From positions 62,001-126,000 of the forward strand of contig NZ_JAICDG010000005.1 of NCBI RefSeq assembly GCF_022751215.1: a stretch of 64,000 bases of DNA, given 5' to 3'. Made by a program: the position numbers and the translations under genes. The notes beneath the pieces were generated by a model, which was not told where the DNA came from, made no database searches, and saw nothing but the letters and a program-made list of their open reading frames with translations. Below, one piece after another: positions 8,771-16,764 of this stretch. Positions within the stretch are counted from its first letter, which is position 1; the number at the start of each line of letters is the position of its first letter. This stretch comes from Actinomadura terrae (lineage in GTDB: Bacteria; Actinomycetota; Actinomycetes; Streptosporangiales; Streptosporangiaceae).

Positions 8771-9020
8771 CTCGGCGCTCCTCGCTCGCCACGGGTCTGG
8801 AGAATTATCCCCCTCGGGCCACACGAAACGCACGGTGGCGGCCGACGGCGGTACGCTCGTGGCGGACGGCGCTCCGGGGGCGGTGCGCGCCGTCCGCCCC
8901 CCGCCCGCCCGCAGCCGTGGGATCTCCACCCCTGGGGCCGGGCGTGACCTGGAGAGAAGCCACTGCCTATCCTGCCGTCGAGACGACTACGAAGGCGTGA
9001 AAGTCGTGGAGGTTACCCCC

Positions 9021-9854
9021 TTGAAGATCCTTCTCGCCGGTGCGACCGGAGCCGTCGGGCGCCGGCTGACGCCGCTGCTCGTCCAGGCGGGCCACGAGGT
9101 CGCCGGGACGACGCGTTACGAGGCGCGCACCGCGTCCATCCGCGAGGGCGGGGCCACGCCGGTCGTCATGGACGCGCTGGACGCCACCTCCGTCCGCGAG
9201 GCCGTCGAGGCCGAGCGCCCGGACGCGATCATCCACCAGCTCACCGACCTCAGCGGTGAGGACTTCGCGGCCAACTCCCACCTGCGGATCAAGGGCACCC
9301 GCAACCTGGTCGACGCGGCGCTCGCCGCCGGCGTGGAGACCATGATCGCGCAGAGCGTCGCCTGGCTGTACGTGGCGGGCGCCGCCGCGGCGGTCGAGAC
9401 CGACCCGCTCGACCCGGCGCTGCCGCCCTACTCGGGCGTCGCCGCGCTGGAGGAGGCCGTCGGCGAGATGCCGCGCGGCGTCGTGCTGCGCTACGGCGCG
9501 CTCTACGGCCCCGGCACCTGGTACGCGCCGGACGGCGCGATCGCCAAGCGGGTCCGCGCCGGGAACCTGCGGCAGACGCCCGCGTGGACGTCGTTCGTGC
9601 ACGTCGACGATGCGGCCGCCGCCGCGCTCGCGGCGCTGGAGTGGCCCGCGGGCGCGGTCAACATCGTCGACGACGACCCCGCGACCACGGCCGACTGGCT
9701 GCCCGTCTACAGCGCGTCGCTCGGCGCGCCGATGCCGGGGACGGCCCGGCACGCGGCCGCCATGGGACGTCCGGCGTCCAACGCCAAGGCGCTGAGCCTC
9801 GGCTGGAAGCCGCAGGTGCCGTCGTGGCGCACGGGGTTCGCCGCGAAGGGCTGA
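9021..9854 (+). CDS. NAD(P)-dependent epimerase/dehydratase family oxidoreductase
   Basis: This is a 277-residue extended-SDR protein. LLAGATGAVGRRLTPLLVQAGHEV is the dinucleotide-binding Rossmann start. VLRYGALYGPGTWYA and TSFVHVDDAAAAALAAL are typical of nucleoside-diphosphate-sugar epimerase-like enzymes. The usual YxxxK is not obvious (SGVAALEEAV stands there), so catalytic activity may differ. The TTG at 9021 is preferred because GGAGG lies 8 bases upstream and the protein then starts (M)KILLAGATG; GTG codons at 8997 and 9006 are alternatives. The 250-bp gap before it holds no visible gene. Confidence 0.8.
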   Translation: MKILLAGATGAVGRRLTPLLVQAGHEVAGTTRYEARTASIREGGATPVVMDALDATSVREAVEAERPDAIIHQLTDLSGEDFAANSHLRIKGTRNLVDAALAAGVETMIAQSVAWLYVAGAAAAVETDPLDPALPPYSGVAALEEAVGEMPRGVVLRYGALYGPGTWYAPDGAIAKRVRAGNLRQTPAWTSFVHVDDAAAAALAALEWPAGAVNIVDDDPATTADWLPVYSASLGAPMPGTARHAAAMGRPASNAKALSLGWKPQVPSWRTGFAAKG

Positions 9855-9880
9855 TCCCCTTTACGGGAACGTGACAAGCA

Positions 9881-10648
9881 TCAACCGAACTGGAAAGACC
9901 GTTTCGCGAGCCCGAACCAGTAGCCGTCGACGACCGACCGCCGCCCCACCGCATCCGGCGTCTCCGAGTCGGCGCCGAGGGCCACGAACAACGGGGCGAA
10001 GTGCTCGGCACGGGGGTGCGCGATACGCGCGGCGGGGGCCTTGGCGCGAAAGTCCAGCAGGGCGTCGATGTCGCCGCCCCTGACGGCGCGGTCCGTCCAG
10101 TCGTCGAACTCCGCCGACCACGCGGGCGGCGCCGCGTCGGCGCCGGGGGCCAGCTCGCGGAGGTTGTGCGTGGTGAACCCGCTGCCCACGATGAGGATGC
10201 CCTGGTCGCGCAGCGGCGCGAGGCTCCGGCCGACCTCGAACAGCCGCCCGGGCTCCAGCGACGGCATGGACATCTGGAGCACCGGGACGTCGGCCTCCGG
10301 GAACATCTCCACCAGCGGGACGTAGGCGCCGTGGTCGAGCCCGCGCTCCTCGTCCCGCCGCACGCCGGGGACGAGCTTCTCGACGTCCTCGGCCAGTCGC
10401 GGCGCACCGGGCGCCTCGTAGCGGACGCGGTAGTAGTGCTCGGGGAAGCCCCAGAAGTCGTAGACCAGCGGCAACGTGCGGGTGGCGCTCACCGTCAGCG
10501 GCGCCTCCTCCCAGTGCGCCGACACCATCAGGATCGCCTCGGGCCTGGGCAGCTCGGCCGCCCAGCGGGCGAGTTCGGCGGTCCAGACGGCGTCGTCGGC
10601 GAGCGGCGGCGCGCCGTGGCTGAGGTAGAGCACCGGCATCCGGCTCAT
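9881..10648 (-). CDS. DODA-type extradiol ring-opening dioxygenase (LigB/YgiD family)
   Basis: This 255-residue class III extradiol dioxygenase-like protein carries four conserved His segments: YLSHGAPP, MVSAHWEE, FTTHNLREL and AEHFAPLFVALGA. These match the single-metal site of YgiD/4,5-DOPA dioxygenases. It presumably cleaves a catecholic ring, but the substrate is unknown. The start ATG 10648 (MSRMPVLYLSHG) has GGGGAGA upstream. It is divergent from a MarR gene whose likely operators lie in the shared promoter, so it is a probable MarR target. Confidence 0.88.
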   Translation of the reverse strand: MSRMPVLYLSHGAPPLADDAVWTAELARWAAELPRPEAILMVSAHWEEAPLTVSATRTLPLVYDFWGFPEHYYRVRYEAPGAPRLAEDVEKLVPGVRRDEERGLDHGAYVPLVEMFPEADVPVLQMSMPSLEPGRLFEVGRSLAPLRDQGILIVGSGFTTHNLRELAPGADAAPPAWSAEFDDWTDRAVRGGDIDALLDFRAKAPAARIAHPRAEHFAPLFVALGADSETPDAVGRRSVVDGYWFGLAKRSFQFG

Positions 10649-10700
10649 CAGGTCTCCCCGTGGTGAAGGCACTGCGGTCAAGGCACTGTCGATCAGGTAC

Positions 10701-10742
10701 TTGAGAGTTCAACCATAGCTCGACTTTGCTTGAATCTTCAAG
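10701..10742. promoter_or_regulatory. Paired palindromes in MarR/dioxygenase promoter
   Basis: TTGAGAGTTCAA (10701-10712) and the perfect palindrome CTTGAATCTTCAAG (10729-10742) share TTGA/TCAA half-sites. Their centres are 29 bp apart. They occupy the 115-bp gap between the divergent dioxygenase and MarR genes, the usual place for MarR autoregulatory operators. Confidence 0.6.
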
Positions 10743-10763
10743 TAACCGGGTAGTCTGAGCCGT

Positions 10764-11258
10764 ATGACCGGAACGCGGTGGCTGGACGACGACGAGCAGG
10801 AGACCTGGCGTGCCTTCCTGTGGACGTCGCGGCTGCTCAACGAGGCCCTCGACCGCCAGCTGCAACGCGACTCGGGCATGCCGCACACCTACTACATGAT
10901 CCTCGCGATGCTGTCGGAGGCCCCCGGGCGGTCGCTGACGATGACCGAACTGGCGGCGATCGTCCGCTCGTCCCCGAGCCGCCTGTCGCACGCCGTCAAG
11001 CGGCTGGAGGAGGACGGCTGGGTGCGGCGCGTCAAGGACGGCGCCGACCGCCGCACCACGATCGCCGAGCTGACCGACAAGGGCATGGCCGTCCTCACCG
11101 AGGCGGCACCCGGCCATGTCGCCGAGGTCAGGCGCCACCTGTTCGCCCCGCTGACCCGCGACCAGATGCTCCAGTTCCGCGAGACCCTACGCGCGCTCCT
11201 CGACTCCCTCGACCCCGCCCGCGAGGCCCCCTGCGCCGACGGCCCCGCCGACGCCTGA
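10764..11258 (+). CDS. MarR family transcriptional regulator
   Basis: This 164-residue winged-helix regulator has the MarR core: LTMTELAAIVRSSPSRLSHAVKRLEEDGWVRR (recognition helix) followed by KDGADRRTTIAELTDKG (wing). The N-terminal helix WRAFLWTSRLLNEALDRQL forms the dimer interface. It is divergent from the ring-opening dioxygenase and probably represses it and itself through the paired palindromes. Its last 72 bases overlap the 3' end of the convergent MFS gene. Confidence 0.92.
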   Translation: MTGTRWLDDDEQETWRAFLWTSRLLNEALDRQLQRDSGMPHTYYMILAMLSEAPGRSLTMTELAAIVRSSPSRLSHAVKRLEEDGWVRRVKDGADRRTTIAELTDKGMAVLTEAAPGHVAEVRRHLFAPLTRDQMLQFRETLRALLDSLDPAREAPCADGPADA

Positions 11259-12464
11259 CCGGCGCGTCCCGCGGCGCATCGCGACGAGGTGCCGGACGAG
11301 GGCGAGCACGGCCAGCACGGCGACGAGCAGGCAGACGCCGTTCCAGCCCAGGACGCCGTAGGCGCGGACGCCGAGCCAGGACCCAAGGCTGCCGCCGAGG
11401 AACGAGCAGGTCATGTAGGCGGTGTTGAGGCGGCTGCGGGCCTCCGGCCGGAGCGCGAAGATCCGCGCCTGGTTGGCCACCTGGCCGGACTGCATGGCGA
11501 CGTCGAGCAGCAGCAGCGCCAGCGTGACGCCGACCAGCCCCGTGGCCCCGCCGAGGCCGCCGGTGGCGAGCAGGGCCGCGGCGGCGACCGTGCCCAGCAT
11601 GCAGACGAGCCCGACCGGGTCGGACCCGTACCGGTCGGTCATCCGTCCGGCGATCGGGGTCGCGAACATGCTGGCGGCCCCGACCAGGGCGATCAACCCG
11701 ACCGCCGACGCGCCGAGGTCGTAGGCGGGCCCGGTGACCAGCAGCGCGAGGCTCGTCCACGCCGCGCTGAACCCCGCGAAGATCAGCGCCTGGTAGAGGC
11801 CGGAGCGGCGCAGGTCCGGCTCGGTGCGGAGAAGCCGGAACGTGGTCGCGAGCAGCGCCGGATAGCGGTCGGCGGACGAGGGCGTCGTCGCGGGGACGGT
11901 GAACGCCAGCACGACCGCCAGCAGCCCGACGACCACGGCCGCGACCAGGTAGGGCGCGCGCCAGCCGAACCACTGGCCGAGCCCGCCGCTGAACGAGCGG
12001 GCGAGCAGGATGCCGCCGATGAGCCCGCTGAGCAGCGTGCCGGTCACCGCGCCCCGGCGCCGCTCGGGCACCAGCCCCGCCGTCATCGGAATGATGATCT
12101 GCGGGACGACCGTCGCGACGCCGACGAGCGCGCTCGCGGCGAGCAGCACCGTAAGGCCCGGCGCGAGGCCCGCGGCCAGCAGGCCCGCCCCGGTGACGGC
12201 GAGCAGCGTGACGATCAGCCGCCGGTGCTGGAGGCGGTCGCCCAGCGGGACCAGCAGGAACACACCGGCCGCGTAGCCGAACTGCGCCGCGGTGACGACC
12301 ACGGCCGCCGCGCCCTGGGACACGCCCAGGTCATCCGCGATGAGCGGGCTGATGGCCTGCGGGAAGTAGATGCCCGCGACGCCGACGCCGCAGGTCAGCG
12401 CGAGGAGCGAGATCAACCGGCGCCCAGGACCGGCCTGGACGGGATGGGGGGAGTCTGACGACAC
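11187..12464 (-). CDS. MFS transporter (12-TM drug/arabinose efflux type)
   Basis: This is a 425-residue major facilitator protein with about 12 hydrophobic segments. LLVPLGDRLQHRRLIVTLL is the loop 2-3 signature GDRxxRR and GRMTDRYGSDPVGLV is the corresponding C-half loop. The overall sequence fits a YnfM/AraJ-like efflux pump. The start is GTG 12464 with AGAGGG upstream. The C-terminal Gly/Val-rich tail is encoded antisense to the end of the upstream MarR gene. It is divergent from a CGNR zinc-finger regulator and twin operators lie between them. Confidence 0.88.
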   Translation of the reverse strand: MSSDSPHPVQAGPGRRLISLLALTCGVGVAGIYFPQAISPLIADDLGVSQGAAAVVVTAAQFGYAAGVFLLVPLGDRLQHRRLIVTLLAVTGAGLLAAGLAPGLTVLLAASALVGVATVVPQIIIPMTAGLVPERRRGAVTGTLLSGLIGGILLARSFSGGLGQWFGWRAPYLVAAVVVGLLAVVLAFTVPATTPSSADRYPALLATTFRLLRTEPDLRRSGLYQALIFAGFSAAWTSLALLVTGPAYDLGASAVGLIALVGAASMFATPIAGRMTDRYGSDPVGLVCMLGTVAAAALLATGGLGGATGLVGVTLALLLLDVAMQSGQVANQARIFALRPEARSRLNTAYMTCSFLGGSLGSWLGVRAYGVLGWNGVCLLVAVLAVLALVRHLVAMRRGTRRSGVGGAVGAGGLAGGVEGVEERA

Positions 12465-12483
12465 AGAAAGCCCTCTCGAAAAT

Positions 12484-12527
12484 GAACCGGTTTAACTGGT
12501 TCAGGACGGTACCAGTCAAACCGGTTC
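12484..12527. promoter_or_regulatory. Twin operator between MFS pump and CGNR regulator
   Basis: Site 1 is the imperfect palindrome GAACCGGTTTAACTGGTTC (12484-12502, 16 of 19 positions symmetric). Site 2 (12511-12527) is nearly the same 17-mer on the opposite strand, GAACCGGTTTGACTGGT, with a single difference. The pair fills the 80-bp divergent promoter. A TAGGGT box (12533-12538) lies 6 bases before the CGNR ATG, implying a leaderless transcript. Confidence 0.65.
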
Positions 12528-12544
12528 ACGAGTAGGGTCACGGC

Positions 12545-13126
12545 ATGCCCTCCTCATCATCGGGTTTCCGCGCCGGTTCCGGGCGGCTGTGCCTGGACTT
12601 CATCCGCACGCTGCGCCATCGCGGTACCGGCGCCGAGACGGAGGAGCTGCCGGATCCGATGGCGCTGGCCGCGTGGACGAGCCGGTTCGGCCCGTGGGAG
12701 TCGGTCCCGGCGGACGCGGCCGCCGGACGCGACGGCGAGGCCAGGGAGCTTCGCGAGGCGGTGCACGCGCTGATCGCCGCCGCGCGCGGGCCGGAGGGGA
12801 TCGGGCCGCCGGTCGACGCGTCCCGCGAACGCGTCAACCGGGTCGCCGCGCTCCCGCCCCCGGCACCGGCGCTGGACGGATCAGGGCACCTGGCCTGGCA
12901 CGCCGACGACCCGGTGCGGGCGGTGCTCGCCCTCATCGCGCGCGACGCCGTGGACCTGGTCGGCGGGCCGGCGCTCGACCGCGTCCGCGAGTGCGCCGGG
13001 TCCGACTGCCGGGCGCTGTTCCTGGACACCTCCCGCCCCGGCACCCGCCGCTGGTGCTCGATGAACACCTGCGGCAACAAGGCGAAGAAGCAGGGCCTGC
13101 GCGAGAGGGTCGAGCACCGGCCCTGA
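12545..13126 (+). CDS. CGNR zinc-finger/ABATE-domain transcriptional regulator
   Basis: This 193-residue protein has an N-terminal ABATE-type domain (SGRLCLDFIRTLRHR, LREAVHALIAAARG). Its C-terminal CGNR zinc finger reads CAGSDCRALFLDTSRPGTRRWCSMNTCGN, followed by KAKKQ, with four metal-binding Cys. Such proteins are presumed ligand-responsive repressors that often sit next to efflux pumps. It is divergent from the MFS gene and is the probable owner of the twin operator. The transcript appears leaderless. Confidence 0.9.
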   Translation: MPSSSSGFRAGSGRLCLDFIRTLRHRGTGAETEELPDPMALAAWTSRFGPWESVPADAAAGRDGEARELREAVHALIAAARGPEGIGPPVDASRERVNRVAALPPPAPALDGSGHLAWHADDPVRAVLALIARDAVDLVGGPALDRVRECAGSDCRALFLDTSRPGTRRWCSMNTCGNKAKKQGLRERVEHRP

Positions 13127-13134
13127 CCTCGGCC

Positions 13135-14226
13135 TCAGAGCTCCACGGTGCGGGTGGCGGCGTCGGGGTGGGCGGCGGCCAGCAGGCGGTCGGCCTCCTC
13201 GGCGAGGGCCGCCCGCGCCGGTTCCGGGACGGGTGTGAAGGGCGCGAGCCGCAGCGTCGCCGCGCCGCGCTTGCGCTCCATCTTCCACATGCCGTGGACG
13301 AACCCGTCCACGAGGAACGTCGCGCGGATGATCCCGTTGACCGTGAAGACCCGCTTGCGGTGCTCCTCGGTGATGACGCGCGCCCGGTCGGCGTGCGAGA
13401 GGAGCAGGTTGTCGAAGTCCGGGACGAACCGCACCGGCGCCGGGGTCTCCGGGTCCGGGCGCGGCGCCTCGGGCAGGTCGTAGAGCGTGCGCCCGTTCCC
13501 GTCCTGGAAGGCGCGGAGCTTGGGCAGCAGCCGCTCGACGACCTCGCCGAGTCGCGTCAGCCCCGACCACTGCTGGACGTCCTGGACGGACGCGGGCCCG
13601 AACGCGCCCAGGTAGCGCAGCACCATCTCGTCCACGGACGGCTCCGGATGCGGCTCGCCGAGCCACGCCTCCAGCGTCGTGTGGCGGGCGAGGCCCGAGG
13701 CGCCCCAGACGCCGCGCGGCGGAACCTGCACCAGCGGCAGCGAGCACCGGACCGCCCAGACCAGCGTGTCGATGTCGAGGTCCGGCCACCGCTCGGCGAG
13801 CAGCGTCCGCAGCTCCTTGTCGGAGCGGGGCGCCTCCTCCAGCAGCGTCCGCGCCAGGGCGACGACGGGCGCGAGGTCGACCTCGCGCAGCGGCACGGCG
13901 CGCGGGCTCTTGAGGTAGTTGTCCAGCAGCACCTGGGTCAGCGGCCGCAGCGCGCGGGCGTCCCGGGCGCTGACCAGGTGCAACGTGCCGCGCATCAGGA
14001 CGATCCGCGCCGCCCGCCGCTCGGTCATCAGCGCGGACAGCTCGCCGAAGTCGAAGTCCTCCAGCCGGCTCCACAACCCGACGTAGGGCGGGTTCGGCGC
14101 CTGGGACTGCATTCCGACCAGGTGCTCGATCGCGTCGAGCGCGGGCATCGCGTGGCGGTCGAGCAGCAGCTGCCGCGCCAGCAGGGCCCGGTTGAGCGCG
14201 CGCCGTCCGAGGACCTCAGTCGTCAT
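13135..14226 (-). CDS. Winged-helix DNA-binding protein, AlkZ/YcaQ-like (HTH_42)
   Basis: This 363-residue protein of the HTH_42 family includes DNA glycosylases that unhook crosslinks or excise alkylated bases (AlkZ, YcaQ). The N-terminal half contains HLVGMQSQAPNPPYVGLWSRL, where QSQ occupies the catalytic QxQ/QxD position, and ARIVLMRGTLHLVSARD. The C-terminal region has FVPDFDNLLLSHADRARV and GIIRATFLVDGFVHGMWK, both family hallmarks. It overlaps the upstream TetR gene by 11 bases, so the two form an operon. Glycosylase activity is inferred from the family only. Confidence 0.82.
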   Translation of the reverse strand: MTTEVLGRRALNRALLARQLLLDRHAMPALDAIEHLVGMQSQAPNPPYVGLWSRLEDFDFGELSALMTERRAARIVLMRGTLHLVSARDARALRPLTQVLLDNYLKSPRAVPLREVDLAPVVALARTLLEEAPRSDKELRTLLAERWPDLDIDTLVWAVRCSLPLVQVPPRGVWGASGLARHTTLEAWLGEPHPEPSVDEMVLRYLGAFGPASVQDVQQWSGLTRLGEVVERLLPKLRAFQDGNGRTLYDLPEAPRPDPETPAPVRFVPDFDNLLLSHADRARVITEEHRKRVFTVNGIIRATFLVDGFVHGMWKMERKRGAATLRLAPFTPVPEPARAALAEEADRLLAAAHPDAATRTVEL

Positions 14227-14854
14227 AGCGGCCCCGCAGCTCCTGCCAGGTGGGCGGCGGGCCCGGCAGCTCGGCCGCGTCGGTGAGGCGCAGCGCGTCC
14301 AGCATCAGCGCGAGGTAGCGGTGCTGCAACCGGTTCATCCGCGCGTCGTCGCCGATCCGGATCGTGTGCAGGTGCTCCAGCAGGACGGAGATGTCGCCGA
14401 CCTCGATCTCGGGACGCAGCACGCCCGCCTCCTTCGCCCGGGTGAGCAGCCGCTGCGTCGCCTGGTGGATCTCCCGGCCCTTCTCGCTCATGGCCTCGGT
14501 CACCTCGAACGTGCCCGCGAGCCGCATCGTGAGGGACCCGGCGCCGATGTCGAGGCAGCGGCGCATGAACCCGGCGAACGCCTCCCACGGGTCGCCCACG
14601 TCGGCGAGCGCGGCCTCGACCTCGGCGAGGTAGCGGTCCATGCCGTCGTCGGCGAGCCGCTGGAGCAGGTCCTCCTTGCTCTTGTAGCGGCGGTAGAGCG
14701 CGCTGATCCCAACCCCGGCGTGCTCGGCGACGGCGGAGATCGGCGCGCCGGGATCGGCGGTGAACACCGCCCGCGCCGCGTCCCGGATCAGCTCGTCGTT
14801 GCGCGCCGCCTGCGCCTTGCGCCCGCTCATGGGCGCCCGTGTGGAGGTCTCCAT
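14216..14854 (-). CDS. TetR/AcrR family transcriptional regulator
   Basis: This 212-residue regulator has the N-terminal TetR helix-turn-helix RDAARAVFTADPGAPISAVAEHAGVGISALYRRYKSKEDLL. The ligand domain is all-helical (AMSEKGREIHQATQRLLTRAKEAG). I chose ATG 14854 because a TATGCT -10 box (14862-14867) ends 7 bases before it and TAGAAC lies 17 bases further up, implying a leaderless transcript. A likely operator at 14870-14889 overlaps this promoter. It forms an operon with the AlkZ-like gene. Confidence 0.9.
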   Translation of the reverse strand: METSTRAPMSGRKAQAARNDELIRDAARAVFTADPGAPISAVAEHAGVGISALYRRYKSKEDLLQRLADDGMDRYLAEVEAALADVGDPWEAFAGFMRRCLDIGAGSLTMRLAGTFEVTEAMSEKGREIHQATQRLLTRAKEAGVLRPEIEVGDISVLLEHLHTIRIGDDARMNRLQHRYLALMLDALRLTDAAELPGPPPTWQELRGRYDD

Positions 14855-14869
14855 GCCGTCCAGCATACG

Positions 14870-14889
14870 GGAACGAACCATTCCGTTCT
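14870..14889. promoter_or_regulatory. TetR-type operator, site A
   Basis: The 20-mer GGAACGAACCATTCCGTTCT contains inverted GAACG/CGTTC arms and lies between the -35 and -10 of the TetR gene. It matches 17 of 20 bases with a site at 37985-38004 in front of a VOC gene, so the two promoters may belong to one regulon. Confidence 0.6.
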
Positions 14890-14992
14890 ACGGTCGGACG
14901 GGAAGGCGACCCGGCTTGGACCGTGCCCACCAGCGTGACCAGGTGCGGGACGCCCCGCCCCGGGTCCACCGGCGTGGATTAGCATCGCCGCC

Positions 14993-15448
14993 ATGACCGA
15001 TGCCGAGTCGCTCCCCGAGCCGCTCCCCGGGACGCTGACGTTCCAGCTCGTCGTCCTGGGCGCGATCGCGACCGACCGGTTCGCCGACGCTCTCGCGCCG
15101 CTGCGCCTCAAGCCCAAGCACGCCGGGCTGCTGACGGTCGTCAGCCGGGGCCGCGCCGCGTCCCAGCTGGAGGTCGCGACGACGATGGGCGTCGTGCCGA
15201 GCCTCGTGGTCGCGCTCGCGGACCACCTGGTCGGGCTCGGCGCGATCGAGCGCGTCCGCGACCCGGCGGACCGGCGGCGGCAGGTGCTCACGCTGACCGG
15301 CGAGGGCCGGCGGCTGCTGGCGGAGTGCGCCGCCGCCGCCCGCTCGGTCGACGACCAGCTCGCCGCCTCCCTCCCCCCGCGCGAACGCGGCGACCTCGCC
15401 CGATCGCTCGGCGCCCTCACCGACCACTCCAGCGCACCCGCCCACTAA
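14993..15448 (+). CDS. MarR family transcriptional regulator
   Basis: This 151-residue MarR-type winged helix contains KPKHAGLLTVVSRGRAASQLEVATTMGVVPSLVVALADHLVGLGAIERV and the wing DPADRRRQVLTLTGEGRRLL. It is divergent from the TetR/AlkZ operon (138-bp gap) and has no obvious adjacent target. Just downstream (about 15464-15541) a short frame repeats the coding pattern of its C-terminus. Confidence 0.88.
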   Translation: MTDAESLPEPLPGTLTFQLVVLGAIATDRFADALAPLRLKPKHAGLLTVVSRGRAASQLEVATTMGVVPSLVVALADHLVGLGAIERVRDPADRRRQVLTLTGEGRRLLAECAAAARSVDDQLAASLPPRERGDLARSLGALTDHSSAPAH

Positions 15449-15463
15449 GGCCGACGCGCGGTC

Positions 15464-15541
15464 GCTCACCGCCCCGCCGAGCAACCCGACGTCCCCGCAC
15501 GCGAACGCGACGACCTCACGCGGTTGGTCGGCGCTCGCTGA
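15464..15541 (+). pseudogene. Possible remnant of a duplicated MarR C-terminus
   Basis: After the MarR stop, one frame reads PARERDDLTRLVGAR followed by a stop. This parallels PPRERGDLARSLGAL at the end of the MarR gene, and the DNA is visibly similar (both contain CGCGAACGCG followed by CGACCTC). There is no start codon or helix-turn-helix, so it looks like the decayed 3' end of a tandem MarR copy. Confidence 0.35.
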
Positions 15542-15582
15542 CTGATCCGGGGGCGCGCACACGGTGCGGGCGGCGCGGGTGC

Positions 15583-16641
15583 TCAGGTCGCCATCGCGGC
15601 TCTGACCTCGGTCAGCGTCTGCTCGGCGAGCGCGTTCGCGCGGGCGTCGCCCTCGGCGAGGACGGCGCGCAGGTACCCGCGGTCGGCGGCCAGCTCGGCG
15701 CGGCGGGCCCGCAGCGGGCGCAGGAACTCGTTCACCGCCTCGGTCGCCGTCGCCTTGAGCGCGGCGGCGCCGCCGGAGCCGATCTCTTCGGCGACCGCGT
15801 GCGGGTCGCGCCCCTGGCAGAGCGCCGCGAGCAGGACGAGGTTCGACACCTCGGGACGGGTGTCCGGCGCGTAGGTGATGTGCCGCTCCTCGTCGGTCAC
15901 CGCGCGCTTGATCAGCCGGGCCGTCTCGTCCTCGGTGGCCGACAGCGCGACGGCGTTGCCCCGGCTCTTGCTCATCTTCCGCCCGTCGGTGCCGAGCAGC
16001 AGCGGGGTCGCCGACAGCAGGGCCTCGGGCACCGGGAACACCGGCGCGTAGCGCTCGTTGAAGCGGCGCGCGATCGTCCGGGTGATCTCCTGGTGCGGGA
16101 GCTGGTCGCGGCCCACCGGGACGAGGTTGGCCTTGCAGAACAGGATGTCGGCGGCCTGGTGGACGGGGTAGGTGAACATGAGCCCGCTGACCGCCGCCTG
16201 GCGGGATCCGGCGATCTCGTCCTTGACCGTGGGGTTGCGGCCCAGCTCGGCGATCGACACCAGCGACAGGAACGGCAGCATGAGCTGGTTCAGCGCGGGC
16301 GCGGCGCTGTGCCGGAAGATCGTCGCGGTGGCCGGGTCGACGCCGGCGGCCAGGTAGTCGGCGACCAGGCCGTCGACGTGCCCGGCGAGGTTCTCGACGA
16401 TGTCCCGGTCGGTGAGCACCTGGTAGTCGGCGACGAGGACGAACAGCTCGACGCCCGCCCGCTGGAGCCGGACGCGGTTGGCGAGCGTCCCGAAGTAGTG
16501 GCCGAGGTGCAGCGCGCCGGTCGGCCGGTCACCGGTCATGATGCGGAACGCCGCGGGGTCGGCGGCGATGCGTCTCTCCAGCTCCAGCCGTCGCGCTTCC
16601 GCGTCGGTGCCGGTGCCGTCGGCGCTGTCGGTGGTCTGCAT
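15583..16641 (-). CDS. trpS: Tryptophan--tRNA ligase under trp attenuation
   Basis: This is a 352-residue class I tryptophanyl-tRNA synthetase. The ATP-binding HIGH-like motif is TGALHLGHY (residues 41-49) and KMSKS is at residues 222-226. PTVKDEIAGSR, MFTYPVHQAADILFCKANLVPVG and QLPHQEITRTIARRFN line the Trp/AMP pocket. The start is ATG 16641 with GGAGGAGA upstream. Its leader encodes a 12-residue peptide with two adjacent Trp codons followed by competing hairpins. In Streptomyces coelicolor an auxiliary, indolmycin-resistant TrpRS is controlled this way, so this may likewise be an auxiliary synthetase. Confidence 0.95.
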   Translation of the reverse strand: MQTTDSADGTGTDAEARRLELERRIAADPAAFRIMTGDRPTGALHLGHYFGTLANRVRLQRAGVELFVLVADYQVLTDRDIVENLAGHVDGLVADYLAAGVDPATATIFRHSAAPALNQLMLPFLSLVSIAELGRNPTVKDEIAGSRQAAVSGLMFTYPVHQAADILFCKANLVPVGRDQLPHQEITRTIARRFNERYAPVFPVPEALLSATPLLLGTDGRKMSKSRGNAVALSATEDETARLIKRAVTDEERHITYAPDTRPEVSNLVLLAALCQGRDPHAVAEEIGSGGAAALKATATEAVNEFLRPLRARRAELAADRGYLRAVLAEGDARANALAEQTLTEVRAAMAT

Positions 16642-16694
16642 GGGGGTCTCTCCTCCTGGTCGGGGGCGTCCGCCCGGCCCGCCCGCCGTGTCGC

Positions 16695-16727
16695 GGAGAA
16701 GAGAGAGGGCCGTCCAGCGGACGGCCC
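16695..16727 (-). terminator. Attenuator terminator in trpS leader
   Basis: On the minus strand, GGGCCGTCC-GCT-GGACGGCCC (16727 to 16707) forms a perfect 9-bp stem followed by TCTCTCTTCT. Its 5' arm is also complementary to the 3' arm of the upstream hairpin (16747-16764), so terminator and antiterminator are mutually exclusive. It lies about 55 bases before the trpS start codon. Confidence 0.8.
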
Positions 16728-16746
16728 GGGGCATGCGTTGGGTGTC

Positions 16747-16764
16747 GGCCGTCCTAGGACGGCC
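16747..16764 (-). promoter_or_regulatory. Pause/antiterminator hairpin of trpS leader
   Basis: GGCCGTCC-TA-GGACGGCC is a self-complementary stem; outer TTGGG/CCCAA bases extend it. The two Trp codons of the leader peptide lie immediately upstream of or inside its 5' arm. A ribosome stalled there would free the GGACGGCC arm to pair with the terminator's 5' arm. Confidence 0.8.
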
